Positions 26,880-36,074 of a stretch of 64,000 nt of DNA are shown here, piece after piece. The notes under the pieces were generated by a model. The model ran no database searches. It was given only the letters and a program-made list of their open reading frames with translations, and had not been told where the DNA came from. The stretch is from Reichenbachiella agariperforans. GTDB lineage: Bacteria; Bacteroidota; Bacteroidia; Cytophagales; Cyclobacteriaceae. The stretch is taken from assembly GCF_900142205.1 (NCBI RefSeq), contig NZ_FRAA01000002.1, positions 122,282 through 186,281 of the forward strand, written 5' to 3'. A program made the position numbers and the translations under genes. The number at the start of each line of letters is the position of its first letter. Position 1 is the stretch's first letter.

Positions 26880-28124
26880 TTATTGTTCAAATTCCTGTTT
26901 TAGGATATCGAGTACCGCCTGAATTGTTTCTTCTTCTAGGTCAGTTCTTCTTTGAAGCTCTTCAACAGTCAAATTTAAAACACTCTTAGCAGTGTCCAAA
27001 CCTATCTTTCTCAATTCCTCGATCACCCACTCTTCGATTTCGTCGGAGAATTCGGTCAATGCCACATCCTCGTCTTCTACACCGTCAAGTTCTCTGAACA
27101 CGTCGATTTCCATATCTACCAGTCTACTCGCCAGCTTGATGTTTTGACCACCTTTACCGATTGCAAGAGATACTTGATCTGGTTTTAGATATACAGAAAC
27201 TCTTTTACTTTCTTCCTCTATCTTAATAGAGGAAATCTTAGCTGGGCTAAGCGCTCTAGCTATATACAAATCCATGTTTTCAGTATAGTTGATCACATCG
27301 ATATTCTCGTTTTGCAACTCACGCACTATACTGTGGATTCTTGATCCTTTCATTCCTACACAGGCACCTACTGGATCGATACGGTCATCATAAGACTCTA
27401 CCGCTACTTTGGCCCTTTCTCCTGGTTCTCTAACTACTTTCTTGATCGTGATCAAACCATCGTATACCTCTGGTACTTCACTCTCAAAAAGTCTCTCCAG
27501 AAATGTTGGAGATATTCTTGATAAGATAATCCTAGGGTTGCCATTGACAATCTCTACACGATCAACGATCGAGCGTACCGAATCTCCTTTTCTATATCTA
27601 TCCTTGTTGATTTGTTCTGATTTCGGGATCGTCAACTCATTGCCTTCACCATCGATCAAAAGCACTTCACGTCCCAATACCTGATACACCTCTCCGACGA
27701 TAATTTCGCCTACGAGATCCTTGTACTTTTGGAACAGAATATCTTTTTCTAAATCCTTCACCTTTTGAATGAGGGTCTGACGTGCAGTCATCACCATTCT
27801 CCTACCAAAATCGATCAATTTCACCTCTTCGGCTACCTCTTCTCCGATTTCAAAATCAGGTTCTATCTTCTTAGCTTCGCTCAAGCTGATTTTATCATGA
27901 TCCCAGATATCTTCAGAGTTATCGTCCACGATCTCTCTAAACCTCCATATCTCAAGGTCACCTTTATCGGCATTAATGATAATGTCAAAATTATCATCAT
28001 ATTCAAATTTCTTTCGGATCATCGTCTTGAATACGTCTTCCAGTATTCTGATCATGGTTGGTCGATCGACGTTTTTGCTTTTCGCAAAATCCGAAAATGA
28101 TTCAATTAATATAGAACTATCCAT
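26880..28124 (-). CDS. nusA: Transcription termination/antitermination protein NusA
   Basis: 414 residues. The N-terminal RNA-polymerase-binding domain (about 1-125), S1 domain (about 130-200, GEIIVGEVYQVLGREVLL) and two KH domains (GACVGMKGSRIHSIVRELQN; DQVSLAIGKGGQNIKLASRL) are present, with a short helix-hairpin tail (EELRKIGLDTAKSVLNLTVE) in place of the full E. coli acidic repeats. It acts on pausing, termination and antitermination. It is four bases from rimP, and 37 bases lie between its stop and infB. Confidence 0.97.
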   Translation of the reverse strand: MDSSILIESFSDFAKSKNVDRPTMIRILEDVFKTMIRKKFEYDDNFDIIINADKGDLEIWRFREIVDDNSEDIWDHDKISLSEAKKIEPDFEIGEEVAEEVKLIDFGRRMVMTARQTLIQKVKDLEKDILFQKYKDLVGEIIVGEVYQVLGREVLLIDGEGNELTIPKSEQINKDRYRKGDSVRSIVDRVEIVNGNPRIILSRISPTFLERLFESEVPEVYDGLITIKKVVREPGERAKVAVESYDDRIDPVGACVGMKGSRIHSIVRELQNENIDVINYTENMDLYIARALSPAKISSIKIEEESKRVSVYLKPDQVSLAIGKGGQNIKLASRLVDMEIDVFRELDGVEDEDVALTEFSDEIEEWVIEELRKIGLDTAKSVLNLTVEELQRRTDLEEETIQAVLDILKQEFEQ

Positions 28125-28128
28125 CTTT

Positions 28129-28599
28129 TTATTTGAATGAAACTAGAACAATAGTTTTACTTATTTCACTAAACTTTATCTCCCTGTTTTCTACTACTTT
28201 TTTCTTCTTATCAGTAGTCACTACCAATGTAATGGCATCCTCGCTAACCTCAGTTAACTCTCCTTCTACCTGTGACTGATCATTCAGGTTTACACGAACA
28301 GACTTGCCAATGTTCTTGACATACTGTCGGTGCATTTTGAGTGGATGATCCAATCCTGGCGAAGAAACCTCCATCGTCAGTGGATCTTGCAAATCCAGCT
28401 CCTCATCTATGCGACGAGATATCGTTCTGCTAATCTTTGCACATACTTCGATCGGTACACCTTGATCCCCATCGATCAAAATAATCACTTTGCCCACTGC
28501 CGACGATCCTTTTTTGATGATATCAACAATAAAAAGATCCTTTTGATCTGCAATGCACTCCTGTGCCCAACCCTCTATATGTTTGACTGCCTCGTCCAC
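28129..28599 (-). CDS. rimP: Ribosome maturation factor RimP
   Basis: 156 residues matching RimP (YlxS): an N-terminal alpha/beta domain with GKVIILIDGDQGVPIEVC and VSSPGLDHPLKMHRQYVKNIGK, then a C-terminal SH3-like domain (VEGELTEVSEDAITLVV). It helps assemble the 30S subunit. It is the first gene of the operon, preceded by a hairpin at 28623-28642. Confidence 0.95.
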   Translation of the reverse strand: MDEAVKHIEGWAQECIADQKDLFIVDIIKKGSSAVGKVIILIDGDQGVPIEVCAKISRTISRRIDEELDLQDPLTMEVSSPGLDHPLKMHRQYVKNIGKSVRVNLNDQSQVEGELTEVSEDAITLVVTTDKKKKVVENREIKFSEISKTIVLVSFK

Positions 28600-28938
28600 T
28601 TATTATTTTTAGTATAAAAGAAGAGGGGACTGGTGTCCCCTCATTCCCTGAAAACGGTATTTCGATGCAAAAATAGCTTAATATTCCGTGAAATCAAATA
28701 AATAGTTCGATTATGAAATAAGGCTCTATGCTAAACTCTTCAGAGATTTTACTTCCAATAGAAGTTTTACCAAAACGAATGGTCTCGGTATCAATTTTGC
28801 TCGTACTTAGAGAGCAAGTCAATGAGCTTGGTAAGCAATAAATATTTACACGTAAGTAGCAGCTTGTATCCCGATAAAACACTATATTATATCTAGGACA
28901 CCCAAAACTGCCTCTCGAAAAAATTCCCACTTACAGAA
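28600..28938. other. Divergent intergenic region upstream of rimP and the SRPBCC gene
   Basis: 339 bases without a supported gene. It holds the rimP leader hairpin at 28623-28642; the rest shows no motif I can name. A minus-strand frame at 28694-28930 looks like chance. Confidence 0.6.
28623..28642 (-). promoter_or_regulatory. Leader hairpin upstream of rimP
   Basis: On the minus strand GAGGGGAC-ACCA-GTCCCCTC, followed by TTCTTTTATAC, 24 bases before the rimP ATG. It is shaped like an intrinsic terminator but placed just ahead of the operon, so it may be an attenuator or a barrier to upstream transcription. Confidence 0.55.
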
Positions 28939-29373
28939 ATGAAAGAAGTTAAAACAGACATCCTGATCACCGCACCTATCGAACTACTTTGGAAAATATT
29001 TACGGATTTCGACTCTTATAAAGACTGGAACACCGTCATGAGTATAGAAGGTCAAGCGCAACTTGGGGAGCATCTGAAACTATCTATCCAACTAGGTAAC
29101 AAATTGTCAATCTTTAAAACAAAGGTCGTAGAAGTGAGTCACGAGCAGACATTCGAATGGACAGGTAACCTCGGCCACAAAAGGATATTTTCGGGTCAAC
29201 ACTACTTCCACTTTAAGCCCGAGGGAGAAGGTCAAACGCGTCTGACACATGGCGAACGATTCTCTGGCATCTTTAGTCATCCCATCGTCAAAAAAATAGA
29301 GACAGACACACGAAACAGCTTCGAAGCATTTAACCTCGCACTTAAAGAACACGCAGAAAACTTGGTCATTTAA
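28939..29373 (+). CDS. SRPBCC (START-like) domain protein
   Basis: 144 residues forming a single SRPBCC/polyketide-cyclase-like domain: ITAPIELLWKIFTDFDSYKDWN at the start, GNLGHKRIFSGQHYFHF in the middle and a long C-terminal helix (DTRNSFEAFNLALKEHAENL). The family makes a deep hydrophobic ligand pocket; the ligand is unknown. It is followed after 94 bases by the sterol-desaturase-family gene. Confidence 0.82.
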   Translation: MKEVKTDILITAPIELLWKIFTDFDSYKDWNTVMSIEGQAQLGEHLKLSIQLGNKLSIFKTKVVEVSHEQTFEWTGNLGHKRIFSGQHYFHFKPEGEGQTRLTHGERFSGIFSHPIVKKIETDTRNSFEAFNLALKEHAENLVI

Positions 29374-29439
29374 CATCTCTCCATTTATTATGCATGCCGA
29401 ATAAACTTACGCTAGCTTCTTAATCAGACCCTCATTTTG

Positions 29440-29447
29440 TACATTTG
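29440..29447 (+). promoter_or_regulatory. -7 box upstream of the sterol-desaturase-family gene
   Basis: TACATTTG, exact TAnnTTTG, 21 bases before the ATG at 29468. The -33 region is poor. Confidence 0.4.
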
Positions 29448-29467
29448 GAGACTAATTAGCATGATTT

Positions 29468-30748
29468 ATGACAACTTACGCCCAAGTTTTACTCATTGCT
29501 ATCCCCATATTCATGGTACTGATGCTGATCGAGTGCATCTATGGATGGTTCATTAAAAAACAAACGTTTCGGAGTTTTGACACCATCGCTAGTCTCAGCT
29601 CTGGAATCACTAATCTAGTCAAAGACATCTTAGGGCTGACACTTATCATCGTTGGGTACAACTGGATGTACGAACATATTGCACTTACACACATCAAAGC
29701 CACTTGGCTGATCTACCTCATCAGCTTTATTCTCATAGATCTAGCGGGCTATCTGAAACACTACCTTTCTCACCGAGTCAATTACTTCTGGAACGAACAC
29801 GTCATACATCACAGTAGCGAAGAGTTCAACCTAGCCTGTGCTCTGCGCCAGCCAATATCTAATGTATTCAGCATTGGTGCATTTTTATTGATACCAGCAG
29901 CCCTAATCGGTATGCCGCCAAAGGTGATCGCGACAATAGCTCCTATACATCTCTTTCTACAGTTTTGGTATCACACCCGTCATATAGGCAAACTCGGATG
30001 GCTCGAATACCTGATCGTTACTCCCTCTCAGCATCGGGTGCATCACGCCATCAACCCCATCTACCTAGACAAAAATATGGGGCAGATATTTCCATGGTGG
30101 GATCGACTATTCGGGACATTCCAAGAGGAACTCGAAGATGAGCCATGTTTCTATGGAATTAAAAAACCAGCAGAGACTTGGAATCCAGTCCTCATCAACT
30201 TCCAGCATTTCTGGCGCCTCGCGCAGGATGCATGGCGCACACATGATTGGAAAGCCAAATTCACCATTTGGTTTAAGCCCACAGGTTGGCGACCAGCGGA
30301 TGTAACTCAGAAATACCCTATACATATCATCGATGATCCTCGTGAGCAGGTAAAACATGAAACAAATGCCTCACTAGCCATGCACATCTGGTCGTGGATA
30401 CAACTAACTATCGGCCTTGCATTCTTAACCATGCTACTCATTCATTTTGAATCCATAGGTTTTCCTATGTTGTTTGTTTACGGGGGATTTATCGCCTTAC
30501 ACATCTTTGCTTACAGTATGCTGATGGATTTACATTCACTAGCACCATTCCTAGAGTTGGTTAAGTGCCTCACGGGACTTTATTGGATATGGGACACTGG
30601 CGATTGGTTTGGATTGAATGAAATCACTCCTCAAGGAATTTATCTGATATCCGCATATCTTTTGCTTTCACTTTTGGCAGTGTCCTATTTCGCAAATACC
30701 GAAACAAAACCAAGTACGCCACCAGTCAGACCAACTCAAATCGCCTAA
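29468..30748 (+). CDS. Sterol desaturase / fatty acid hydroxylase superfamily membrane enzyme
   Basis: 426 residues with about eight hydrophobic segments. The di-iron histidine boxes are HYLSH, HVIHHS and QHRVHH; the order, and KNMGQIFPWWDRLFGTF after the last box, resemble the alkylglycerol-monooxygenase-like subgroup. It would hydroxylate or desaturate a lipid in the membrane using oxygen. The C-terminal 120 residues add further membrane helices. The substrate is unknown. Confidence 0.85.
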   Translation: MTTYAQVLLIAIPIFMVLMLIECIYGWFIKKQTFRSFDTIASLSSGITNLVKDILGLTLIIVGYNWMYEHIALTHIKATWLIYLISFILIDLAGYLKHYLSHRVNYFWNEHVIHHSSEEFNLACALRQPISNVFSIGAFLLIPAALIGMPPKVIATIAPIHLFLQFWYHTRHIGKLGWLEYLIVTPSQHRVHHAINPIYLDKNMGQIFPWWDRLFGTFQEELEDEPCFYGIKKPAETWNPVLINFQHFWRLAQDAWRTHDWKAKFTIWFKPTGWRPADVTQKYPIHIIDDPREQVKHETNASLAMHIWSWIQLTIGLAFLTMLLIHFESIGFPMLFVYGGFIALHIFAYSMLMDLHSLAPFLELVKCLTGLYWIWDTGDWFGLNEITPQGIYLISAYLLLSLLAVSYFANTETKPSTPPVRPTQIA

Positions 30749-30837
30749 GTGCTAATGCTTTGTAGCTTCGGATAGACTTATTGATCGGTTTTTGAATGAT
30801 CCTTCCTAACTTCGGGGTTCGAAAGAACCTGAGAATA

Positions 30838-31590
30838 ATGCGTAAAATAGCCTTTATAACAGGAGCAACATCTGGAATCGGCAAAGCCATAGCTGAAACA
30901 CTGGCAGATGATTTCGCTCTAATACTATGTGGAAGAAGACAGGAGCGTCTAGACACCTTACAGCAAGCCCTAGAAAAGAAAACAGATGTGATCACCCTCT
31001 GCTTTGATGTTGGGATCAAAACCGAAGTGCAAGACGCCATCGCTACTCTACCCGAACCTTGGAAAAAAATAGATGCGCTGATTAATAACGCGGGTAACGC
31101 TCACGGACGAGCCCCATTACACGAAGGAGACATAGACGACTGGGAGGCCATGATAGACTCTAATCTCAAAGGTCTTCTTTACGTCACCCGAACGATTCTG
31201 CCCGACATGGTCACTAGAAATGCAGGGGACGTAATCAACATTTCTTCTATCGCCGGCAAAGAAGCGTATGAGAACGGAAACGTCTACTGCGCCACCAAGT
31301 TTGGCGTGGATGCCTTAACCAAAAGCATGAGACAGGAGCTCGTGACACACAATATACGGGTTATGTCCATCAATCCAGGACTCGTCCACACAGAATTCTC
31401 CAGTGTGCGCTTCAAAGGAGATGAAGACAAAGCAGAATCCGTATATCTAGGTATGGAACCACTACTCGCGCAAGATATTGCTGAAGTGGTTCAATTCGCA
31501 CTGAACCGCCCTGCCCATGTCAACCTAGCCGATACCACAGTACTGGCTCGTGCGCAAGCCAGTGCGACCAAAGTCCATAAAAACAACTAA
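30838..31590 (+). CDS. Short-chain dehydrogenase/reductase, YdfG-like
   Basis: 250 residues from the ATG at 30838; an ATG at 30796 would add a non-conserved 14 residues. The Rossmann motif ITGATSGIGKAIAETL, NNAGNAHG, and the catalytic Ser-Tyr-Lys (INISSIAGKEAYENGNVYCATKF) are intact. SDRs of the YdfG group reduce 3-hydroxy acids such as serine or 3-hydroxypropionate with NADP. The stop is 11 bases before the dGTPase ATG. Confidence 0.87.
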   Translation: MRKIAFITGATSGIGKAIAETLADDFALILCGRRQERLDTLQQALEKKTDVITLCFDVGIKTEVQDAIATLPEPWKKIDALINNAGNAHGRAPLHEGDIDDWEAMIDSNLKGLLYVTRTILPDMVTRNAGDVINISSIAGKEAYENGNVYCATKFGVDALTKSMRQELVTHNIRVMSINPGLVHTEFSSVRFKGDEDKAESVYLGMEPLLAQDIAEVVQFALNRPAHVNLADTTVLARAQASATKVHKNN

Positions 31591-31601
31591 GGATGACCAA
31601 A

Positions 31602-32945
31602 ATGAATTGGAAATCGCTGATGTCTGCACAGCGTTTGGGCGAAGCAAAAAAAGTCCCTTCTGTCACGGCCAACCAGCTAAGGAGTGCCTACGAAGCTGAC
31701 TATGACCGCATCATTTTTAGCCGTCCTTTTAGAAACCTACAAGACAAGACGCAGGTATTTCCGCTACCCGATCAAGACTTTGTACACACCCGACTGACAC
31801 ATAGCCTAGAGGTATCCAGTGTAGGTCGTTCGCTGGGCAAAAATGTCGGTGCGAAAATACTCGAAAAGCACCCTGACTTGAATCACCTAAGCCCAAGCGA
31901 CTTTGGTGCAGTCGTGGGTGCAGCGGCTCTTGCGCATGACGTGGGGAATCCGCCATTTGGACACTCTGGTGAGACTGCTATATCTGACATTTTCGCACAT
32001 CATAGCCTATCCGAAACGCTCAAGTCCAAAATGACCACTGCAGAATGGCGTGATTTGACAAGTTTTGAAGGCAATGCTCAGGGATTTCGTCTGCTGACTA
32101 GAAATCAAAGACAAGGGTTGAAACTTACCATGGCTTCTCTAGCTGCATTTACCAAATATCCGTGCTACTCTTCTTTTGAGCAAAAAGAGAAGGGAAGAAA
32201 AAGCCAAAAAAAATACGGATACTTTCAGGCCGAGCAAGACATGTTCCGCGACATGGCACAAAGCGTTGGCCTGACTCAGTTGGACGACTATGTATGGGCA
32301 CGACATCCTTTGGCTTTTTTGGTAGAGGCAGCCGATGACATATGTTACAGCATCATCGATCTGGAGGATGGCTTTGGACTGGGACTCGTTAGTTATACCG
32401 AAGCACGGGACTATTTAGCTCAGATACTAAAAGGTAAATACATGCCTGACAAGCTAGAAAAAATCCCTAGCGACAAAGAAAAAATCGGAGTGCTTCGTGC
32501 AGTAGCGATCCAAGTCCTAATCGAGGAAAGCACGCAGGTGTTTTTGGAGAACGAAGAAGCGATATTAGCAGGAACATTTGACCAAGCGCTAACAGACCTT
32601 ATCCCATCAACTCCTGTTCTGCAAGAGATCAGTAACTTTTCGATCCAAAATCTCTACCAAAGTCGTCAGGTATTAGAAAAGGAAGCTGCAGGGTTTCAAG
32701 TAATCGATGGCCTACTAGAAATCTATATTCTAGCGGTGTATTACAAATACTACCAATCCGAATCCTACTCTGGTCGACACAAAAGCGCTTTCAAACTACT
32801 CCCCCAAGACACAATATACAAGCTCGATCATGAAGCAAATACGCCTTACGAATCTATGCTGCTCATTACTGATTTCATATCCGGAATGACAGACAGTTCT
32901 GCGATCAAACTGTTCAGGATTATCAAAGGAATTGATTTAAATTAG
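31602..32945 (+). CDS. dgt: Deoxyguanosinetriphosphate triphosphohydrolase
   Basis: 447 residues. HD-domain metal ligands are in TRLTHSLEVSSVG, AAALAHDVGNPPFGHSGE and the later AADDICYSIIDLEDG. It cleaves dGTP to deoxyguanosine and triphosphate, lowering the dNTP pool, and in some bacteria limits phage. The ATG at 31602 is preferred because AAGGAT sits at a better distance than from the ATG at 31593. Confidence 0.92.
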   Translation: MNWKSLMSAQRLGEAKKVPSVTANQLRSAYEADYDRIIFSRPFRNLQDKTQVFPLPDQDFVHTRLTHSLEVSSVGRSLGKNVGAKILEKHPDLNHLSPSDFGAVVGAAALAHDVGNPPFGHSGETAISDIFAHHSLSETLKSKMTTAEWRDLTSFEGNAQGFRLLTRNQRQGLKLTMASLAAFTKYPCYSSFEQKEKGRKSQKKYGYFQAEQDMFRDMAQSVGLTQLDDYVWARHPLAFLVEAADDICYSIIDLEDGFGLGLVSYTEARDYLAQILKGKYMPDKLEKIPSDKEKIGVLRAVAIQVLIEESTQVFLENEEAILAGTFDQALTDLIPSTPVLQEISNFSIQNLYQSRQVLEKEAAGFQVIDGLLEIYILAVYYKYYQSESYSGRHKSAFKLLPQDTIYKLDHEANTPYESMLLITDFISGMTDSSAIKLFRIIKGIDLN

Positions 32946-32969
32946 ACGTAACGAACAAAGAGAAAAACC

Positions 32970-33818
32970 ATGAATCAACACTGGCAGCGTTTCGCATACC
33001 CCGCTCTAGAAGACATTCGAGAAGCTCGTGACCAGAGTCATCAGGCTATCCAAAACGTCTCCGCAGTAGGTCGATCTTTTTTACCTCCAAGTGAACAGGA
33101 CGAAAATGCGAACCTCGAATGGGACAACAAACTACAACGACTCGTGGGCAGGTGGGTGACTGGTGAACATACCTTTCGTTCATCCATCAGTATTCGAGAC
33201 TTTATGGTATATCTGGTGAACGAGAATTTCGAAACGATCTCTTCTATCTCCATGCAAGGTGCCAAACAAACCGATATCATGGTCTGGCTAGAAAAGCAAA
33301 TTGTCGATCTAGGAGCTGATTTCTCGAAAATAAATCTAGCCTACCCATACGAACTTCCAGCATATCCAACTGCAGCAGGAGCAGCCTTCGGTGTGAGCAA
33401 TCCTATGGCCAGTGAAGAGCTCAGTCGACTCTATCACAATGCGGATTTGATGCTCCGTCACATTCTATCTAAAGAAAATAAAACCACGGAGATCAAATGT
33501 TGGCCTCACCATTTTGACATAGCAGGTTCTATTATACTACTAGACACTGGAGATCCCGAAACATCCAAACAAATCGGTGTAGGTATGTCTCCTGGAGATG
33601 AACACTATGACGAACCCTATTTCTACGTCTCCCCATGGCCCTATCCAGTCAAGGAACTGCCAGACATCTCTGCTACGCAAGGGCACTGGCACAGCAACAA
33701 CTGGATCGGTGGAGTACTACGCTATTCGGAACTAAATCAGCACGATCTGATTCAAGATCAGATCAGAGTCATCAAGACATTCTATAGCACTACGATAGAT
33801 ATCCTTAAGAACCTTTAA
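32970..33818 (+). CDS. Conserved hypothetical protein, DUF5996-like
   Basis: 282 residues, soluble and without a signal peptide. CWPHHFDIAGSI and VGMSPGDEHYDEPYFYVSPW resemble the DUF5996 family; a helical first half carries GRWVTGEHTFRSS. No catalytic function is known. It lies 24 bases after dgt and 18 before the glycosyltransferase, so it belongs to the same transcript. Confidence 0.7.
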   Translation: MNQHWQRFAYPALEDIREARDQSHQAIQNVSAVGRSFLPPSEQDENANLEWDNKLQRLVGRWVTGEHTFRSSISIRDFMVYLVNENFETISSISMQGAKQTDIMVWLEKQIVDLGADFSKINLAYPYELPAYPTAAGAAFGVSNPMASEELSRLYHNADLMLRHILSKENKTTEIKCWPHHFDIAGSIILLDTGDPETSKQIGVGMSPGDEHYDEPYFYVSPWPYPVKELPDISATQGHWHSNNWIGGVLRYSELNQHDLIQDQIRVIKTFYSTTIDILKNL

Positions 33819-33836
33819 CCTTTTGAATCTACTTCA

Positions 33837-34838
33837 TTGATCAAATACTCCGTCATCGTACCCGTCTATAATCGACCACAGGAAATGAAAGAACTGCTAG
33901 ACAGTTTGGCTGTACAGCCTCGCTCGGATGTGGAGATTGTAATCGTAGAAGATGGCTCCTCCGACAAGTGTGATTTCCTTCTCGATCAATATGAATTGAA
34001 CATTAGTTACTTTTTCAAACAAAACAGCGGGCCTGGTGATAGTCGCAATTTTGGGATGTCCAAAGCACAGGGCGAGTACTTCCTATTCTTTGACTCTGAC
34101 TGCCTCATACCTCCAGACTATTTCGACAAGTTAGATAAGGGGATCAGAACTTATCAGCCAGATGCCTTCGGAGGGCCTGATGCAGCACATGAATCCTTCT
34201 CTGATGTGCAAAAAGCCATCAACTATGCTATGACCTCCTTCTTTACCACAGGAGGAATTCGTGGTGGCCAAAAACAATTAGACAAATACCAACCTCGCAG
34301 CTTCAACATGGGACTGACTCGTGAGGTATATGAACGTGTCGGCGGTTTTTCGGACATACACCCAGGAGAAGATCCTGACCTAAGTTTTCGTATCATGGCC
34401 GAAGGTTTTAACGTCATACTATTGCCAGAATTGATTGTCTATCACAAAAGGCGTATTGATTTTTCCAAGTTTGTCAAACAGGTGTACAAATTCGGAGTAG
34501 TTCGTGTGATTCTAAACAAGTGGTATCCCTACTCCAAAAAACTAGTGTATTTCTTACCCACTACCTTTCTAATTGGAGTCACAGGACTGCTACTACTCAG
34601 CATCGCATTCCCGGCATTTTTAATTGCTCCATTCATCTACAGTGGGCTGCTATGTCTAGATGCGCTTTCACGTGGCAACTCGCTTCGCGTAGCTGTCATG
34701 GCGGTTCCCGCCGCATGGATACAATTGTTGGGATACGGCTTTGGATTTCTAAAGTCTCTCTGGAAAGTAACTCTTTTAGGTCAACATGAACGCAGTGCCT
34801 TTCCTCATTTCTTTTTTGACAAAAAAAGCCTTGACTAA
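33837..34838 (+). CDS. Family 2 glycosyltransferase with C-terminal membrane helices
   Basis: 333 residues. The GT-A fold is clear: YSVIVPVYNRPQEMKELLDS, IVEDGSSD, the DXD-type FFDSDC, and PRSFNMGLTREVYERVGGF, with acceptor-site GEDPDLSFRI. Two or three hydrophobic segments near residues 230-310 anchor it. It transfers a sugar from a nucleotide donor in the cytoplasm. The only possible start in the open frame is the TTG at 33837. The stop lies within the terminator of the opposite-strand genes. Confidence 0.9.
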   Translation: MIKYSVIVPVYNRPQEMKELLDSLAVQPRSDVEIVIVEDGSSDKCDFLLDQYELNISYFFKQNSGPGDSRNFGMSKAQGEYFLFFDSDCLIPPDYFDKLDKGIRTYQPDAFGGPDAAHESFSDVQKAINYAMTSFFTTGGIRGGQKQLDKYQPRSFNMGLTREVYERVGGFSDIHPGEDPDLSFRIMAEGFNVILLPELIVYHKRRIDFSKFVKQVYKFGVVRVILNKWYPYSKKLVYFLPTTFLIGVTGLLLLSIAFPAFLIAPFIYSGLLCLDALSRGNSLRVAVMAVPAAWIQLLGYGFGFLKSLWKVTLLGQHERSAFPHFFFDKKSLD

Positions 34839-34851
34839 ACAGTCAAGGCTT
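34820..34851 (-). terminator. Terminator of the minus-strand small genes
   Basis: An 11-bp stem (AAGCCTTGACT / AGTCAAGGCTT, 34826-34836 with 34841-34851) followed on the minus strand by TTTTTTT. It overlaps the stop of the convergent glycosyltransferase gene. Confidence 0.85.
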
Positions 34852-34911
34852 GTTATTGAAGCCGTTTTCCTATCGTCTACAGGAATCAAGCTATGAGAAA
34901 AATTATCTTAA

Positions 34912-35112
34912 CTATTTTCGTATCACGAACTCTGTTTTCGCGACATTAAGCTCTTCTATTACTTTGTAGGCTAGGTGCTCCTTATCACTTGTGAACTCCA
35001 TCAATATGGATAGTGAACTCGGGTCAGTACTAGCCGTTTTCAAAGCGCGGAAACTTGTCTTGCTACCATATTCGTATTGAGCAGTGGTTGTATTGTACCA
35101 GATAAGATGCAT
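34912..35112 (-). CDS. Small paralogue pair, member 1
   Basis: 66 residues starting MHLIWYNTTTAQYEYGS. It aligns without gaps along most of its length to the next gene (35158-35367): IWYN, Y.GS, PSSL.I.M.F, LA.KV...LN. No known family was recognised, and there is no signal peptide or membrane helix. The pair probably arose by tandem duplication; the sequence suggests a small soluble alpha/beta protein. Confidence 0.72.
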   Translation of the reverse strand: MHLIWYNTTTAQYEYGSKTSFRALKTASTDPSSLSILMEFTSDKEHLAYKVIEELNVAKTEFVIRK

Positions 35113-35157
35113 GGGATAGTGGTTTGGTGAGGTTAAAAAATGAATGATTAAATCGTA

Positions 35158-35367
35158 TCAACTACTAGCCAAATACTCTTCCATTTCGTGGTTCACTAGG
35201 TTAAGCTGACGTAGCACCTTGCGTGCAAGGTTGGTTGAGTGCTGATTAAATTTCATCACGATAGCCAAAGACGAAGGCTCATTGACCTGAGACACTTCAC
35301 TTATAAAATCCTGAGAGCTGCCGCAGTTGTATTTCTTACTTTCCGAATTGTACCAAATGATCTTCAT
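35158..35367 (-). CDS. Small paralogue pair, member 2
   Basis: 69 residues, MKIIWYNSESKKYNCGSS. It shares the conserved IWYN start, the PSSLAIVMKF centre and the LARKVLRQLN helix with the downstream copy at 34912. Conservation at protein level with divergence at DNA level supports both being real genes. Function unknown. Confidence 0.72.
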   Translation of the reverse strand: MKIIWYNSESKKYNCGSSQDFISEVSQVNEPSSLAIVMKFNQHSTNLARKVLRQLNLVNHEMEEYLASS

Positions 35368-35410
35368 AGGTTTTGCGTTTGAGTTTGATTCAAAGCAACA
35401 CCAATCCTAA

Positions 35411-35475
35411 AAAAGAATCCTGCCAATAAAGTTAAATAAACTGCCAAAACTGATTTATTCACTCTATTGGCAGGA
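35411..35475 (-). terminator. Terminator of the DUF4783 gene
   Basis: An 11-bp stem (TCCTGCCAATA / TATTGGCAGGA, 35418-35428 with 35465-35475), a long 36-base loop, and TTCTTTTTTAGG on the minus strand. Confidence 0.7.
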
Positions 35476-35490
35476 AATTGAAGGCTTAAA

Positions 35491-35961
35491 CTAATCTTCG
35501 TTGAAATTGACCGTATCTACTACGTACTCACCATTGACTTTTTTCAGTAGTAGCACCACGCGGTAGCTCTTCGCTCTGGTGGTGTATATGCCGATATTAT
35601 ACTTGAGGCCTTCTGGCGAAGTGCCTTTGTGTATATACTCGAAACTGGTTGGTGGGTTTTGTTTGAAGAAATCTCGAAGCATAGGTTCTGCCTGTGCTCT
35701 ACTATAGTTGGCGCCTACATCGTTAATCTTTACTTCTGTCACATGATTAAAATATTTGATCAACTCTTTGGCACTCCCTGCATTAAAAGCCTGATCCACA
35801 TAATCCGTGGTAGTCTGTGCATGACTGCTGAGCGTAAAAAACAAAATAACAAATACACTTAGACAAAATCTAATTTGAAATACTGGTGATTTATAGCCTA
35901 TAGCATTTGCTTTTATTGCTCTCACTGCCTCATGGCTTCCATGTAATAGATTCTTCATCAT
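35491..35961 (-). CDS. Secreted DUF4783 protein
   Basis: 156 residues. A hydrophobic segment at about 32-48 (CLSVFVILFFTLSSHAQ) with a plausible cleavage site after HAQ is followed by an NTF2-like domain: YVDQAFNAGSAKELIKYFN to EYVVDTVNFNED, characteristic of DUF4783 from Bacteroidota. The 30 residues before the signal are unusually long for a signal peptide, and no internal Met offers a shorter start. Probably periplasmic; function unknown. Confidence 0.8.
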   Translation of the reverse strand: MMKNLLHGSHEAVRAIKANAIGYKSPVFQIRFCLSVFVILFFTLSSHAQTTTDYVDQAFNAGSAKELIKYFNHVTEVKINDVGANYSRAQAEPMLRDFFKQNPPTSFEYIHKGTSPEGLKYNIGIYTTRAKSYRVVLLLKKVNGEYVVDTVNFNED

Positions 35962-36019
35962 AGGGAAATTTCATCAGCTAATATAATGCCAATATAACGG
36001 ATTCTTGATTTTATCACAG

Positions 36020-36066
36020 ACACAAAAAAGGTGATAAGCGTATAGCAACTGTCCTTATCACCTTTT
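36020..36066 (-). terminator. Terminator of the gcvT-comB operon
   Basis: A 13-bp stem (AAAAGGTGATAAG with complement, 36026-36038 and 36054-36066) ending in TTTTTT on the minus strand, nine bases after comB. Confidence 0.88.
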
Positions 36067-36074
36067 CCCAAAAT

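Noticed and set aside
28694-28930. 78-codon minus-strand frame between rimP and the SRPBCC gene
   Set aside because: No recognisable features; it covers the presumed promoter region of the divergent genes.
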